DNA of 11,807 bases from Anaerolineales bacterium (GTDB lineage Bacteria; Chloroflexota; Anaerolineae; Anaerolineales; UBA11657), in assembly GCA_947503585.1 (NCBI GenBank), contig CANNEJ010000017.1, positions 1 through 11,807 of the forward strand. Direction: 5' to 3'. Shown piece after piece: positions 1 through 6,710 of this stretch. Position 1 is the first letter of the stretch. Each line of letters starts with the position of its first letter. Made by a program: the position numbers and the translations under genes. The notes beneath the pieces were generated by a model, which saw only the letters and a program-made list of their open reading frames with translations, had not been told where the DNA came from and did not search any database.

Positions 1-87
1 CTCATTACTCTGCAGCGTGGCAGAAGGCTGCAAGCCCGCCAGGCTGGCTCTTGCAAACCGAACCGGTGAACTGCTATCGGCGGGCAT
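1..87 (-). CDS. N-terminus of a partial gene, possibly a class I/II PLP aminotransferase
   Basis: An ATG at 87-85 on the minus strand opens 29 codons that run without a stop to the left edge, so the gene continues outside the window. The encoded start is MPADSSSPVRFARASL, followed by AGLQPSATLQSNE. The block L-x-P-S-A-T-L-x-x-N-E resembles the N-terminal segment of aspartate-type class I aminotransferases (family pattern roughly L-x-P-S-x-T-L), which precedes the first cofactor-domain helix. That is the only functional hint and it is weak. Support for a real gene comes from a TATAGT box ending 7 nt before the ATG, the same geometry as at rodZ, which lies 54 bp upstream on the same strand. No Shine-Dalgarno is seen, as expected for a leaderless message. 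It could also be a chance open stretch. Confidence 0.45.
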   Translation of the reverse strand, partial: MPADSSSPVRFARASLAGLQPSATLQSNE

Positions 88-94
88 CGGTCAA

Positions 95-100
95 ACTATA
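95..100 (-). promoter_or_regulatory. Putative -10 box (TATAGT) for the left-edge gene
   Basis: TATAGT on the minus strand lies in the 54-bp gap after rodZ. Seven nucleotides separate it from the ATG at 87, so transcription would begin at or next to the start codon. A weak -35 candidate (TTGCCG) lies about 19 bp upstream. No hairpin followed by a T tract is visible between the rodZ stop and this box, so read-through from rodZ is also possible. Confidence 0.4.
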
Positions 101-141
101 ACTGCGCGGCGCGAGGCACCGGCAATCTGCAGCTGGCCGCA

Positions 142-1044
142 TCAAGGCACTGCGGTACCGGTCGGCGCAGGTGTCCCGCCAATCGGCGCCGGTGGAGCAC
201 CCGGCGTGGGCGTGCTTTTTTGGTTTGGCAAAAACACCCATGTCACAATCTCGCCAAATGCGCCCATCAAGCCCTCGTCCCGCTGGTTGAATTGCACGCG
301 CACACCAGCGCCGTTGGCAGTGGTAACTTCCACGCGCTGCACACCAGCGTACTCCAGCCGTTCGCCGGCAACCGCCTGTCCGTCAAAATCCAGCTTGTCA
401 TCCACCAGCACACGCACATAGCTGCGCTGCTCAAAAAGCAAGCCCAGCTGCACATCTGTGAAAGTTGTCAGCGGCGGCGGAGCCGTGGGGGTTTGCAGCA
501 CCTCTTGGATGAGCGTAGGCGTGGCGGTTGGGGCAACGGCTGCCTGCGTGACAGCTGGCTGTGCCGTGGCAAGTAATGTTGGCGCAATGCGCCGGCCGCC
601 CCACACAAATGCCCAACCCAAAACTGCCACAACCGAAAGCATCGCCAGCAGCTCAAAGTTGATAATGCGCTGCACCCGGCGCCAGCTGCTGGGCTTGGCA
701 GCGATAGAGTGAAACGCCATGCGGCGCCCGCTGACGCGCGCAATCAATGGGGACGCTTCGCTGCCCGCCCCAAAGCCGGGCACGTGCCAGCGGCTAGGGC
801 GCCGCGCGGCTGCCAGCGCCCGATCAAGCTGCGCCACAAGCGCAGCCGCATCCAGCCCGAGGTATGTGCCGTAGCTCTGCAGAAAGCCGCGCACCTGTAG
901 CGCGGTGGGCAATGCCAGATGGTCGCCACGCTCCAACGCCGCCAGATATTTGCGCCGAATGCGGATGATGCGCTCAGCATCCTCCAACGAGAGGCCGCGC
1001 GCCTGCCGCGCCTGTTGCAACTGCTCGCCCAACTTTTGCAGCAT
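142..1044 (-). CDS. rodZ: RodZ-like membrane protein with N-terminal helix-turn-helix domain
   Basis: This 300-aa protein has the RodZ architecture. Residues 1-75 form a Cro/Xre-type helix-turn-helix of the RodZ class, with L5GEQLQQARQARGLSLED and the typical R-x-K-Y-L-x-A-L-E-x-G-D segment at 31-41. A basic linker leads to one hydrophobic membrane helix at about 130-149. A Pro/Thr/Ala-rich spacer follows to about 195, then an outer domain at about 196-275 resembling the DUF4115 beta domain. The tail (275-300) is again Pro/Thr-rich. In the family, RodZ links the MreB cytoskeleton to the cell-wall elongation machinery, with the helix-turn-helix in the cytoplasm binding MreB. No mreB is in view, so in a non-rod-shaped lineage the role may differ. 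The ATG at 1044 lies 57 bp after the radA stop and 7 nt after a TATACT box. Being a DNA-binding regulator is a less likely alternative. Confidence 0.85.
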   Translation of the reverse strand: MLQKLGEQLQQARQARGLSLEDAERIIRIRRKYLAALERGDHLALPTALQVRGFLQSYGTYLGLDAAALVAQLDRALAAARRPSRWHVPGFGAGSEASPLIARVSGRRMAFHSIAAKPSSWRRVQRIINFELLAMLSVVAVLGWAFVWGGRRIAPTLLATAQPAVTQAAVAPTATPTLIQEVLQTPTAPPPLTTFTDVQLGLLFEQRSYVRVLVDDKLDFDGQAVAGERLEYAGVQRVEVTTANGAGVRVQFNQRDEGLMGAFGEIVTWVFLPNQKSTPTPGAPPAPIGGTPAPTGTAVP

Positions 1045-1051
1045 GGAATGC

Positions 1052-1069
1052 AGTATAGCCGTGCACGGC
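1052..1069 (-). promoter_or_regulatory. Putative rodZ -10 box with adjoining 12-bp palindrome
   Basis: TATACT on the minus strand occupies 1057-1052 and is followed after 7 nt by the rodZ ATG at 1044, which implies a leaderless mRNA. Immediately upstream of the box, 1058-1069 is a perfect 12-bp palindrome with core GTGCAC, placed where a repressor or activator could touch RNA polymerase. No good -35 hexamer is visible. The gap after radA holds no clear terminator, so rodZ may also be co-transcribed with radA. Confidence 0.4.
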
Positions 1070-1101
1070 GGGCTTTGGGTTTGCGCGGTTTTCGGGGTGT
1101 T

Positions 1102-2487
1102 TTACGCGGCCGGCAGCACAATCCGCAACGCATCGCCAACGGACGGGGCTTGGATTACCGTGATGCCGGCGGGGAACGGCTCAGTTTGCACAAGCACGCG
1201 CGGCACCACCGCGCGCTTGAACCCAAGCTTGGCTGCCTCGCGCAGGCGGGTGTCCAGCTGGCTCACAGCCCGCAGCTCGCCAGACAGGCCCACCTCGCCC
1301 ACCAACGCAACGTCAGCAGCCACCGGCAAGTCGCGCACAGACGACGCAATCGCCACCGCCATCGCAAGGTCGGCAGCCGGCTCTTCAATCGTCATGCCGC
1401 CAATTACATTTACAAACACATCCTGGTCGGCCAGGCGCAGGCCCAGCCGGCGCGTAAGCACGGCGGTCACCAGCAGCAGGCGGTTGAAGTCCACCCCGTT
1501 TGCGGTGCGGCGCGGATTGCCAAACGCGGTGGGGCTGGCCAGCGCCTGCACCTCCACCAGCAGCGGGCGCGTGCCCTCCAACGGCACGGCAATGGCAGAG
1601 CCCGGCGCGCTTTGCAGCCGCTCCGCCAAAAATGCCTCCGATGGATTGGCCACCTCCACCATGCCGGCACCGCGCATCTCAAACACGCCCAGCTCTGACG
1701 TGGGGCCGAAGCGGTTCTTCACGCTGCGCAGCAACCGGTACACGTGATGGCGGTCGCCTTCCAGGTACAGCACGGTGTCCACCATGTGCTCAAGCACGCG
1801 CGGCCCGGCCAGCGTGCCTTCCTTGTTTACATGCCCCACCAGAAAGATGGCGGCAGCGCTGCGCTTGGCGAGCGCGGTCAGGCGCGCCGCGCACTCGCGC
1901 ACCTGTGTGATCGAGCCGGCTGCCGACTCGACGTCGCTGCAGTGCGTGGTCTGAATTGAATCAATAACCACGACGCGGGCGCCGCTTGCGTCAATCTGCG
2001 CCAGAATGTTTTCGAGCGCAGTCTCGGTCATCAGCAGCAGATTCTCGGCGTGCACTGCCGTGCCATTCTCCAGGCGCAGCGCGCGCATCTTAATCTGGCG
2101 CGCGGACTCCTCGCCGGACACATACAGTACGGGCAGGCTGTGCGCCAGATCGCCCGCCACCTGCAGCATGAGCGTGCTCTTGCCAATGCCGGGATCGCCG
2201 CCAATCAACACCACCGACCCGGGCACAATGCCGCCGCCCAGCACGCGGGCAAACTCATTCATAGCCAGCGGCAGGCGCGCCTCCACATCGCCTGCAATCT
2301 CGCTCAGGCGCTGCGGCGTGCTAGCGGCGCCGGCAGTGGCGGCTGCAGTGCGCCGCGCACGCGCCGGCGCCTGCACCGTTACCGCCTCAAAAGAGTTGAA
2401 TTCGCCGCATTGCGGGCACTTGCCCATCGGGCGCGGCACCACACGCGCGCAATTGCGGCACACATAATCCGTTCTGTCGGCTGGCAT
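1102..2487 (-). CDS. radA: DNA repair protein RadA (Sms), branch-migration ATPase
   Basis: The product has 461 aa from the ATG at 2487, close to the usual RadA length of about 450-460. RadA is a RecA-like, DnaB-like helicase that drives branch migration during recombinational repair. Visible parts in order are a C4 zinc finger (C10, C13, C24, C27), Walker A GGDPGIGKST at 96-105, Walker B VVVID ending at D176, the RadA signature KNRFG at 257-261, and a C-terminal Lon-protease-like domain containing EEPAADLAMAVA. All key residues are intact. An in-frame TTG at 2523 would add 12 residues, but a TATAAT box sits inside that extension and the zinc finger begins right after the ATG, so the ATG is preferred. 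clpC lies upstream, isolated by its own terminator, and rodZ follows 57 bp downstream. ClpC and RadA are neighbours in several bacterial lineages. Confidence 0.95.
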   Translation of the reverse strand: MPADRTDYVCRNCARVVPRPMGKCPQCGEFNSFEAVTVQAPARARRTAAATAGAASTPQRLSEIAGDVEARLPLAMNEFARVLGGGIVPGSVVLIGGDPGIGKSTLMLQVAGDLAHSLPVLYVSGEESARQIKMRALRLENGTAVHAENLLLMTETALENILAQIDASGARVVVIDSIQTTHCSDVESAAGSITQVRECAARLTALAKRSAAAIFLVGHVNKEGTLAGPRVLEHMVDTVLYLEGDRHHVYRLLRSVKNRFGPTSELGVFEMRGAGMVEVANPSEAFLAERLQSAPGSAIAVPLEGTRPLLVEVQALASPTAFGNPRRTANGVDFNRLLLVTAVLTRRLGLRLADQDVFVNVIGGMTIEEPAADLAMAVAIASSVRDLPVAADVALVGEVGLSGELRAVSQLDTRLREAAKLGFKRAVVPRVLVQTEPFPAGITVIQAPSVGDALRIVLPAA

Positions 2488-2502
2488 ATGTTTGGCACTT
2501 GG

Positions 2503-2508
2503 ATTATA
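2503..2508 (-). promoter_or_regulatory. Putative radA -10 box (TATAAT)
   Basis: A consensus TATAAT on the minus strand ends 15 nt before the radA ATG. Initiation 6-8 nt downstream would leave a leader of about 7-9 nt, and no Shine-Dalgarno is present in it. The -35 region is poor (TTGCTG lies about 21 bp upstream). The box follows the clpC terminator, so radA appears to start its own transcription unit. Confidence 0.55.
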
Positions 2509-2545
2509 GGCGCGCCGGCGCAATTAACGCAGCAACTGCCTGAAG

Positions 2546-2584
2546 AAAAAAAGAGGCGGCTTGCAGTGGGTGCAAGCCGCCTCT
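2546..2584 (-). terminator. Rho-independent terminator of clpC
   Basis: A perfect 14-bp inverted repeat (2552-2565 pairing with 2571-2584, 5-nt loop) is followed on the minus strand by a run of seven T (plus-strand A at 2546-2552, the last shared with the stem). It begins 12 bp after the clpC stop. The T tract is on one side only, so it terminates minus-strand transcripts. Confidence 0.93.
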
Positions 2585-2596
2585 CAGGTGGCTGGT

Positions 2597-5131
2597 TTAG
2601 GCGGCCGGCAGTGCGGCCACTTCGGGTTTGGCCTTGGCGGCCTTGCCCGCGGATGGCGCCTTGCTCTTGCGCACCTTCACAGTGATCTTCTTGGTCGTCT
2701 CGTCATAATCTACCATCGCCCGGCCGGTGCCGGCTTTGGCAGACAGCAGCGCGTCCGTCATGGCGTCTTCCACGTGCTGGTGGATCACACGGCGCAGCGG
2801 CCGCGCACCAAACTCCGCATCGTAGCCTTCTTTGGAGATGAACTTGCGCGCGGCATCAGAAATTTTCAGATCGAAGCCCTTGCTCTTGATGCGCCCGGCA
2901 ACTTTGGTCAGCTCCAAATCCACAATCTTGCTGATGTCGGCCTGCCCCAGCGAACGGAACACCACAGTGTCATCGAGACGGTTGATGAACTCCGGGCGGA
3001 ACACGCGGCGCAATGACTCGGTGAGTTTCTTCTTCATCGAGTCATAGGAGTCCTGTGCTTCGCGCTCTTCGTCCAACTTGCCCTGAAAGCCAAGGTTCTG
3101 GCGCTTGATCAGCTCAGCACCAATGTTGGAGGTCATCACAATGATGGCGTTGCGGAAGCTCACCTTGCGCCCGCGCGCATCAGAAAGCTGCCCCTCTTCC
3201 ATAATCTGCAGCAGCATGTTGTGGGCTTCCGGGTGCGCCTTTTCAATCTCGTCGAACACAACAATGGAGTACGGCTTGCGGCGCACGCCCTCGGTCAGCT
3301 GGCCGGCATCGTCATAGCCTACATAGCCGGGCGGTGCGCCCACCAGCCGGCTCACAGAGTGGCGCTCCATAAACTCAGACATGTCCAATTGGATCAGCGC
3401 CGATTCGGAGCCGAACATAAAACTGGCCAGTGCCTTGGTGAGCTCGGTCTTGCCCACACCCGTTGGTCCGAGGAACATGAATGCGCCAATCGGGCGGCGC
3501 GGGTCATTGAGGCCGGCGCGGGCGCGCCGCACGGCGCGCGAGATGGCGCTGATGGCCACATCCTGTCCCACTATGCGCTCGCGAATGGCATCTTCCATCT
3601 TGAGCAGGCGCTCGGACTCCGCCTCGGTAATTTGTGTGGCCGGCACGCCGGTCCACATCGAAACCACTTCGGCAATGTCTTGCGCAACCACTTTGGGCGC
3701 AGCCGCCTGGTCCCATCCGCCGCGCAGCTTCTCCAGCCGCTGCTCCAGCGCCTCTTCCCGCTGGCGCAACTCCAAGGCATCCGCACTGCGCGCTTCTTGT
3801 GTGGCGCGCTCCAGCTCACTGCGCGCCAGGCGTAAATCCGAAAGCATCTGGCGCAGTTGCTTCTCGCGCGGGCTCTTGTACATGCGCACGCGCGAGGAGG
3901 ACTCGTCAATCAGGTCGATGGCCTTGTCCGGCAAAAAGCGGTCCGGCACATAACGCACGGCCATCTCCACCGCGGCATCGATGGCCTCGTCGGTGATGGA
4001 TAGTTTGTGGTGCTGCTCATAGCGCTCACGAATGCCGTGCAAAATTGCAATGGTTTCTTCAGGCGAGGGTTCATCCACGGTGATGGGCTGGAAGCGCCGC
4101 TCGAGGGCGGCATCGCTTTCAATGTGCTTGCGGTACTCATCGAGCGTGGTGGCACCAATCACCTGCATCTCGCCGCGCGCCAGCGCCGGCTTGAGGATGT
4201 TGGCGGCATCCACGGAAGAACCTGCAGCGCCGGCGCCAACCAGCATGTGCACTTCATCAATGAAAAGGATCGCGCCGGACTGCTTGACCTCGTCGATCAC
4301 GCGCTTGAGGCGCTCCTCAAACTGCCCGCGATACATGGTGCCGGCCACCAGCGAGCCCACATCCAGCTGCAGCACGCGCTTGCCCAGCAGCAGTTCGGGT
4401 ACATCGCTGTTAACGATACGCTGCGCCAAGCCCTCCACAATTGCCGTCTTGCCAACGCCCGGCTCGCCAATCAGCGCCGGGTTATTTTTGGTGCGCCGCG
4501 CCAAAATCTGAATCACGCGCTCCACTTCGGTGACGCGCCCGATAACCGGATCCAGCTTGCCCTGCTCGGCCAGAGCCGTCAGGTCCGTCGCCAGTTGGTC
4601 GGAGAGCGGTGTCTTGGTTTTGTCTTTCGATTTGCGCTTGGTGGCGGGCTGCGCAGCGGGCTGCAGTTCCCTTGTGCTGGTGGGCGTCTCCTGCAGAAGG
4701 CGGCGCGTACTGCGCCGGATTTGCTCGGCAGAGGAACCCAGCTGCTTCAGAACTTCCATCGCCACGCTGTCATCCAGCCGCACCAGCCCGAGGATCAGAT
4801 GCTCGGTGCCAATGTAATGATGGTCCATGCGGCGCGCTTCTTCAATCGCCAGTTTTAGGATTTCCTTGGTGGAGGGCGCAAGCTCCAGCTTGCCTTTGGC
4901 AGCAGCCCGGCCGGTGCCGCCCATTCTTTGCACGGCTTCCTGCAGGCGATCCTTCTCGATGCCCACATCTTGCAGCACCCGGCTGGCAACGCCGCCGTCT
5001 TCCAGCATCAAGCCCAGCAGCAGGTGTTCGGTGCCGATCACGTTCTGGCGCATACGCTCCGCCTGCTCTTGTGCAATGGTGAGCACGCGGCGGGCGCGTT
5101 GTGTGAAGCGAGCCATGTTGTTTTCTGCCAC
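2597..5131 (-). CDS. clpC: ATP-dependent Clp protease ATP-binding subunit ClpC
   Basis: This 844-aa class I Clp/Hsp100 unfoldase hexamerises, unfolds proteins and threads them into the ClpP chamber. The N-domain carries two repeats at about 7-145 (GTEHLLLGL at 33-41 and GTEHLILGL at 108-116). AAA+ module 1 has Walker A GEPGVGKT at 222-229 and Walker B ILFIDE at 288-293. A short coiled middle segment (about 415-470) is of ClpC length, shorter than in ClpB. AAA+ module 2 has Walker A GPTGVGKT at 555-562 and Walker B VVFDE at 624-628. L680-G681-F682 is the expected ClpP-docking tripeptide, which argues against ClpB. The C-terminal tail is Lys/Ala-rich. The start is GTG at 5131, 6 nt after GGGAGGG. 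The ATG five codons later (MARFTQRARRVL) fits the family's usual N-terminus but lies about 21 nt from that site. No mcsA, mcsB or ctsR is adjacent. Confidence 0.96.
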   Translation of the reverse strand: MAENNMARFTQRARRVLTIAQEQAERMRQNVIGTEHLLLGLMLEDGGVASRVLQDVGIEKDRLQEAVQRMGGTGRAAAKGKLELAPSTKEILKLAIEEARRMDHHYIGTEHLILGLVRLDDSVAMEVLKQLGSSAEQIRRSTRRLLQETPTSTRELQPAAQPATKRKSKDKTKTPLSDQLATDLTALAEQGKLDPVIGRVTEVERVIQILARRTKNNPALIGEPGVGKTAIVEGLAQRIVNSDVPELLLGKRVLQLDVGSLVAGTMYRGQFEERLKRVIDEVKQSGAILFIDEVHMLVGAGAAGSSVDAANILKPALARGEMQVIGATTLDEYRKHIESDAALERRFQPITVDEPSPEETIAILHGIRERYEQHHKLSITDEAIDAAVEMAVRYVPDRFLPDKAIDLIDESSSRVRMYKSPREKQLRQMLSDLRLARSELERATQEARSADALELRQREEALEQRLEKLRGGWDQAAAPKVVAQDIAEVVSMWTGVPATQITEAESERLLKMEDAIRERIVGQDVAISAISRAVRRARAGLNDPRRPIGAFMFLGPTGVGKTELTKALASFMFGSESALIQLDMSEFMERHSVSRLVGAPPGYVGYDDAGQLTEGVRRKPYSIVVFDEIEKAHPEAHNMLLQIMEEGQLSDARGRKVSFRNAIIVMTSNIGAELIKRQNLGFQGKLDEEREAQDSYDSMKKKLTESLRRVFRPEFINRLDDTVVFRSLGQADISKIVDLELTKVAGRIKSKGFDLKISDAARKFISKEGYDAEFGARPLRRVIHQHVEDAMTDALLSAKAGTGRAMVDYDETTKKITVKVRKSKAPSAGKAAKAKPEVAALPAA

Positions 5132-5137
5132 TGTTTA

Positions 5138-5144
5138 CCCTCCC
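5138..5144 (-). promoter_or_regulatory. clpC ribosome binding site (GGGAGGG)
   Basis: GGGAGGG on the minus strand lies 6 nt before the GTG at 5131. It decides the start codon in favour of GTG over the ATG at 5116. It is the strongest Shine-Dalgarno in the window. Confidence 0.7.
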
Positions 5145-5159
5145 AAATACCTTGCAAAA

Positions 5160-5168
5160 ATTGTACCA
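5160..5168 (-). promoter_or_regulatory. Putative clpC extended -10 promoter
   Basis: TGG-TACAAT on the minus strand fits an extended -10 element (TGn followed by a hexamer with one mismatch to TATAAT). It would give a leader of about 20 nt holding the GGGAGGG site. No convincing -35 hexamer is present, as is common with extended -10 promoters. The AT-rich gap 5132-5247 shows no CIRCE-type inverted repeat. Confidence 0.45.
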
Positions 5169-5247
5169 AACATCAGCTACCACGCCGTTATGCTAACAAA
5201 ACATTAATTTGCGCAACCAAAAATCTCCATCAACCGCATATCTAAAC

Positions 5248-5274
5248 AAAAAGTGCGGCCCAAGCCGCACTTTT
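5248..5274 (-). terminator. Rho-independent terminator of the S1-domain gene
   Basis: A perfect 11-bp stem (5249-5259 with 5264-5274, loop CCAA) ends in five T on the minus strand. It lies 14 bp after the stop of the S1 gene. The stem includes A/T runs on both arms, so it could also work weakly on the plus strand, where no gene needs it. Confidence 0.88.
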
Positions 5275-5288
5275 CCGCAATTCTGATC

Positions 5289-6608
5289 TTACTTTCCGGC
5301 GTCGGACGGTTCGCCAGCAGCCTGCCCGCCGCCTCCGGCATCCGGCTCAGCAGCTTCCGGCGCACCGGGCTCCCCGGCAGAATTTTCGGGCACAGCAGCT
5401 TCCGCTGCGGCGCCTTGCGCATCGGTAGCAGCCATGTAGAACGCATAATCTTGCTCGGCATAATTGGCCGAGGCCACTGCCCGCAGGCTGAGGCGCACGC
5501 GCTGCTGCCCAAGCTCAATCTTGAGAATGCGCAGGGTAAGTTCTTCACCTTGCGATACAGCATCCCGGGCATGCTCCACCGGCGTGTCGGCCAGCTCGGA
5601 GACGTGCACCAGGCCCTCAATCTCCGGCGCCGCAGAGATTGTTGCGAAGGCGCCAAACTTTGTAAGGCGTGTGATTTTGGCGCGCACCAGCTGCCCATCC
5701 TGAAACTTACCTGCAAACGCCTCCCACGGATTTTGCTCGATCACGCGGCTGGACAGGGCTATGCGCTGGCGCTCAAAATCCACCGACAACACCTTTACCT
5801 GCAGCGGCTGCCCCACGCGCACCACTTCCTTCGGGTGGTCAATGTGGCGCCACGAAAGCTCGGAGAGATGCACCAGTCCGTCCGCGCCGCCAATATCCAC
5901 AAACGCGCCAAAGCTGGAAATAGAAACCACCCGGCCGGTGTACACCTGCCCGGGCGCAATTGCATCCATGGCCTGCTTGCGGCGCGCAGCGCGCGCTTCT
6001 TTGTTGGCTGCGCGCTCGGAGACAATCAGCCGGTTGCGCTCGGCATCGGGCTTCTCCAAAATCTTCACCACGACAATTTCGCCGGTCATGCTGCCCCAGC
6101 GCTCGGCCGGGGTGCTGCCCACGGCGCGCTGATGCCGGTCCAGCCCCACCTGCGAGGACGGCAGGAAGGCACGCTGCCCCGCAAACTCCGGCGCAGACAC
6201 AATCAGGCCGCCTTTGTTGAAGTGCACAATCTCGCCGGTGATGGCCACCTGATTGTCAAACAGCTCATCCAGATGGCCCCAGTGGCGCACCTCGCGCACG
6301 CGCGCCATCGATACGAGGATGCGGCCGTCGTCGTCTTCGGCTTCGCCCAGCACCTCCACGGTGACCACGGCGCCCACCTGCAGTGCCGCGCGCTGTGCCT
6401 GCGGCAGGGAGGCCAGCTCTTGTTCGCTCAGCACGCCTTCGCTTTTGGTGCCAATCTCAATCAGAATTTCGGTTGGCGAGATGCGCGCAATCCGGCCCTG
6501 GCGCATTTCGCCCGGTTTGGGCAGCGAGTCCTCAGGTTTTTCGTCCGGCAGCCAAGCGGTCACATCCATGTCTTCCGGCTCATTTTGAGCCGGACTAATA
6601 TCTATCAT
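5289..6608 (-). CDS. rpsA: Four-domain S1 RNA-binding protein, ribosomal protein S1 type
   Basis: The 439-aa product from the ATG at 6608 holds four consecutive S1 (OB-fold) RNA-binding domains. They lie at about 33-105, 118-205, 222-292 and 302-377. Domains 3 and 4 are the most typical, with G-x-V-x-x-I-S-S-F-G-A-F-V-D-I-G followed by G-L-V-H-L-S-E-L-S, and a matching K-F-G-A-F-A with G-L-V-H-V-S-E-L. The first 30 residues are acidic. The last 45 or so are low-complexity Ala/Gly/Glu/Pro. S1 proteins hold mRNA on the 30S subunit, and four-domain forms are common outside Proteobacteria, where six is usual. Reading could open further upstream to 6662, but the -10 box 6645-6650 lies there and the AGGAG site favours 6608. 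A general S1 RNA-binding protein rather than ribosomal S1 is possible. Confidence 0.88.
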   Translation of the reverse strand: MIDISPAQNEPEDMDVTAWLPDEKPEDSLPKPGEMRQGRIARISPTEILIEIGTKSEGVLSEQELASLPQAQRAALQVGAVVTVEVLGEAEDDDGRILVSMARVREVRHWGHLDELFDNQVAITGEIVHFNKGGLIVSAPEFAGQRAFLPSSQVGLDRHQRAVGSTPAERWGSMTGEIVVVKILEKPDAERNRLIVSERAANKEARAARRKQAMDAIAPGQVYTGRVVSISSFGAFVDIGGADGLVHLSELSWRHIDHPKEVVRVGQPLQVKVLSVDFERQRIALSSRVIEQNPWEAFAGKFQDGQLVRAKITRLTKFGAFATISAAPEIEGLVHVSELADTPVEHARDAVSQGEELTLRILKIELGQQRVRLSLRAVASANYAEQDYAFYMAATDAQGAAAEAAVPENSAGEPGAPEAAEPDAGGGGQAAGEPSDAGK

Positions 6609-6621
6609 TACGGTTGCAGTG

Positions 6622-6673
6622 CTCCTGTGTTTCTTCCCGCTCGCATTATAGGTTACTTCCAACAGCGGCGCAA
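6622..6673 (-). promoter_or_regulatory. Putative promoter and Shine-Dalgarno of the S1-domain gene
   Basis: On the minus strand TATAAT (6650-6645) is preceded by TTGCGC (6673-6668) with a 17-bp spacer. Transcription would start near 6638 and give a leader of about 30 nt. AGGAG (6626-6622) lies 13 nt before the ATG at 6608, longer than the usual spacing, and no closer in-frame start exists. Confidence 0.55.
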
Positions 6674-6687
6674 ATTCGGCTCAAGGG

Positions 6688-6693
6688 TATAAT
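6688..6693 (+). promoter_or_regulatory. Putative -10 box (TATAAT) for the chelatase gene
   Basis: A consensus TATAAT ends 17 nt before the ATG at 6711, giving a leader of roughly 10 nt with no Shine-Dalgarno. No -35 hexamer is recognisable. It diverges from the S1-gene promoter, with 37 bp between the two -10 boxes, so a bound regulator could affect both. Confidence 0.5.
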
Positions 6694-6710
6694 CCACATT
6701 CCAGCGCCAA

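Noticed and set aside
17..421. A 134-codon plus-strand open frame at the left edge
   Set aside because: Most of it is antisense to the rodZ C-terminus and the rest opposes the left-edge minus-strand gene. Its composition is that of a shadow frame.
905..1747. Overlapping plus-strand open frames (280 and 259 codons) across the radA-rodZ junction
   Set aside because: They cover two well-identified minus-strand genes, are rich in Arg/Ser/Thr or Arg/His/Ala, and resemble no protein family I know.
2488..2523. TTG at 2523 as the radA start
   Set aside because: The consensus -10 box at 2503-2508 would lie inside the coding sequence, and the added 12 residues precede the normal zinc-finger start.
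4007..4858. A 283-codon plus-strand open frame inside clpC
   Set aside because: It is antisense to conserved ClpC AAA+ codons and shows no family features or ribosome binding site.
5145..5247. A CIRCE or CtsR-type operator upstream of clpC
   Set aside because: TTAGC and GCTGA near 5178-5201 form only a weak imperfect inverted repeat. They do not match the CIRCE arms (TTAGCACTC and GAGTGCTAA) or a CtsR heptad repeat.
5253..6692. A 479-codon open frame on the plus strand opposite the S1-domain gene
   Set aside because: It lies almost wholly antisense to a clear four-domain S1 gene, is His/Arg/Ala-rich with no recognisable domain, and is the usual shadow of GC-rich coding DNA.
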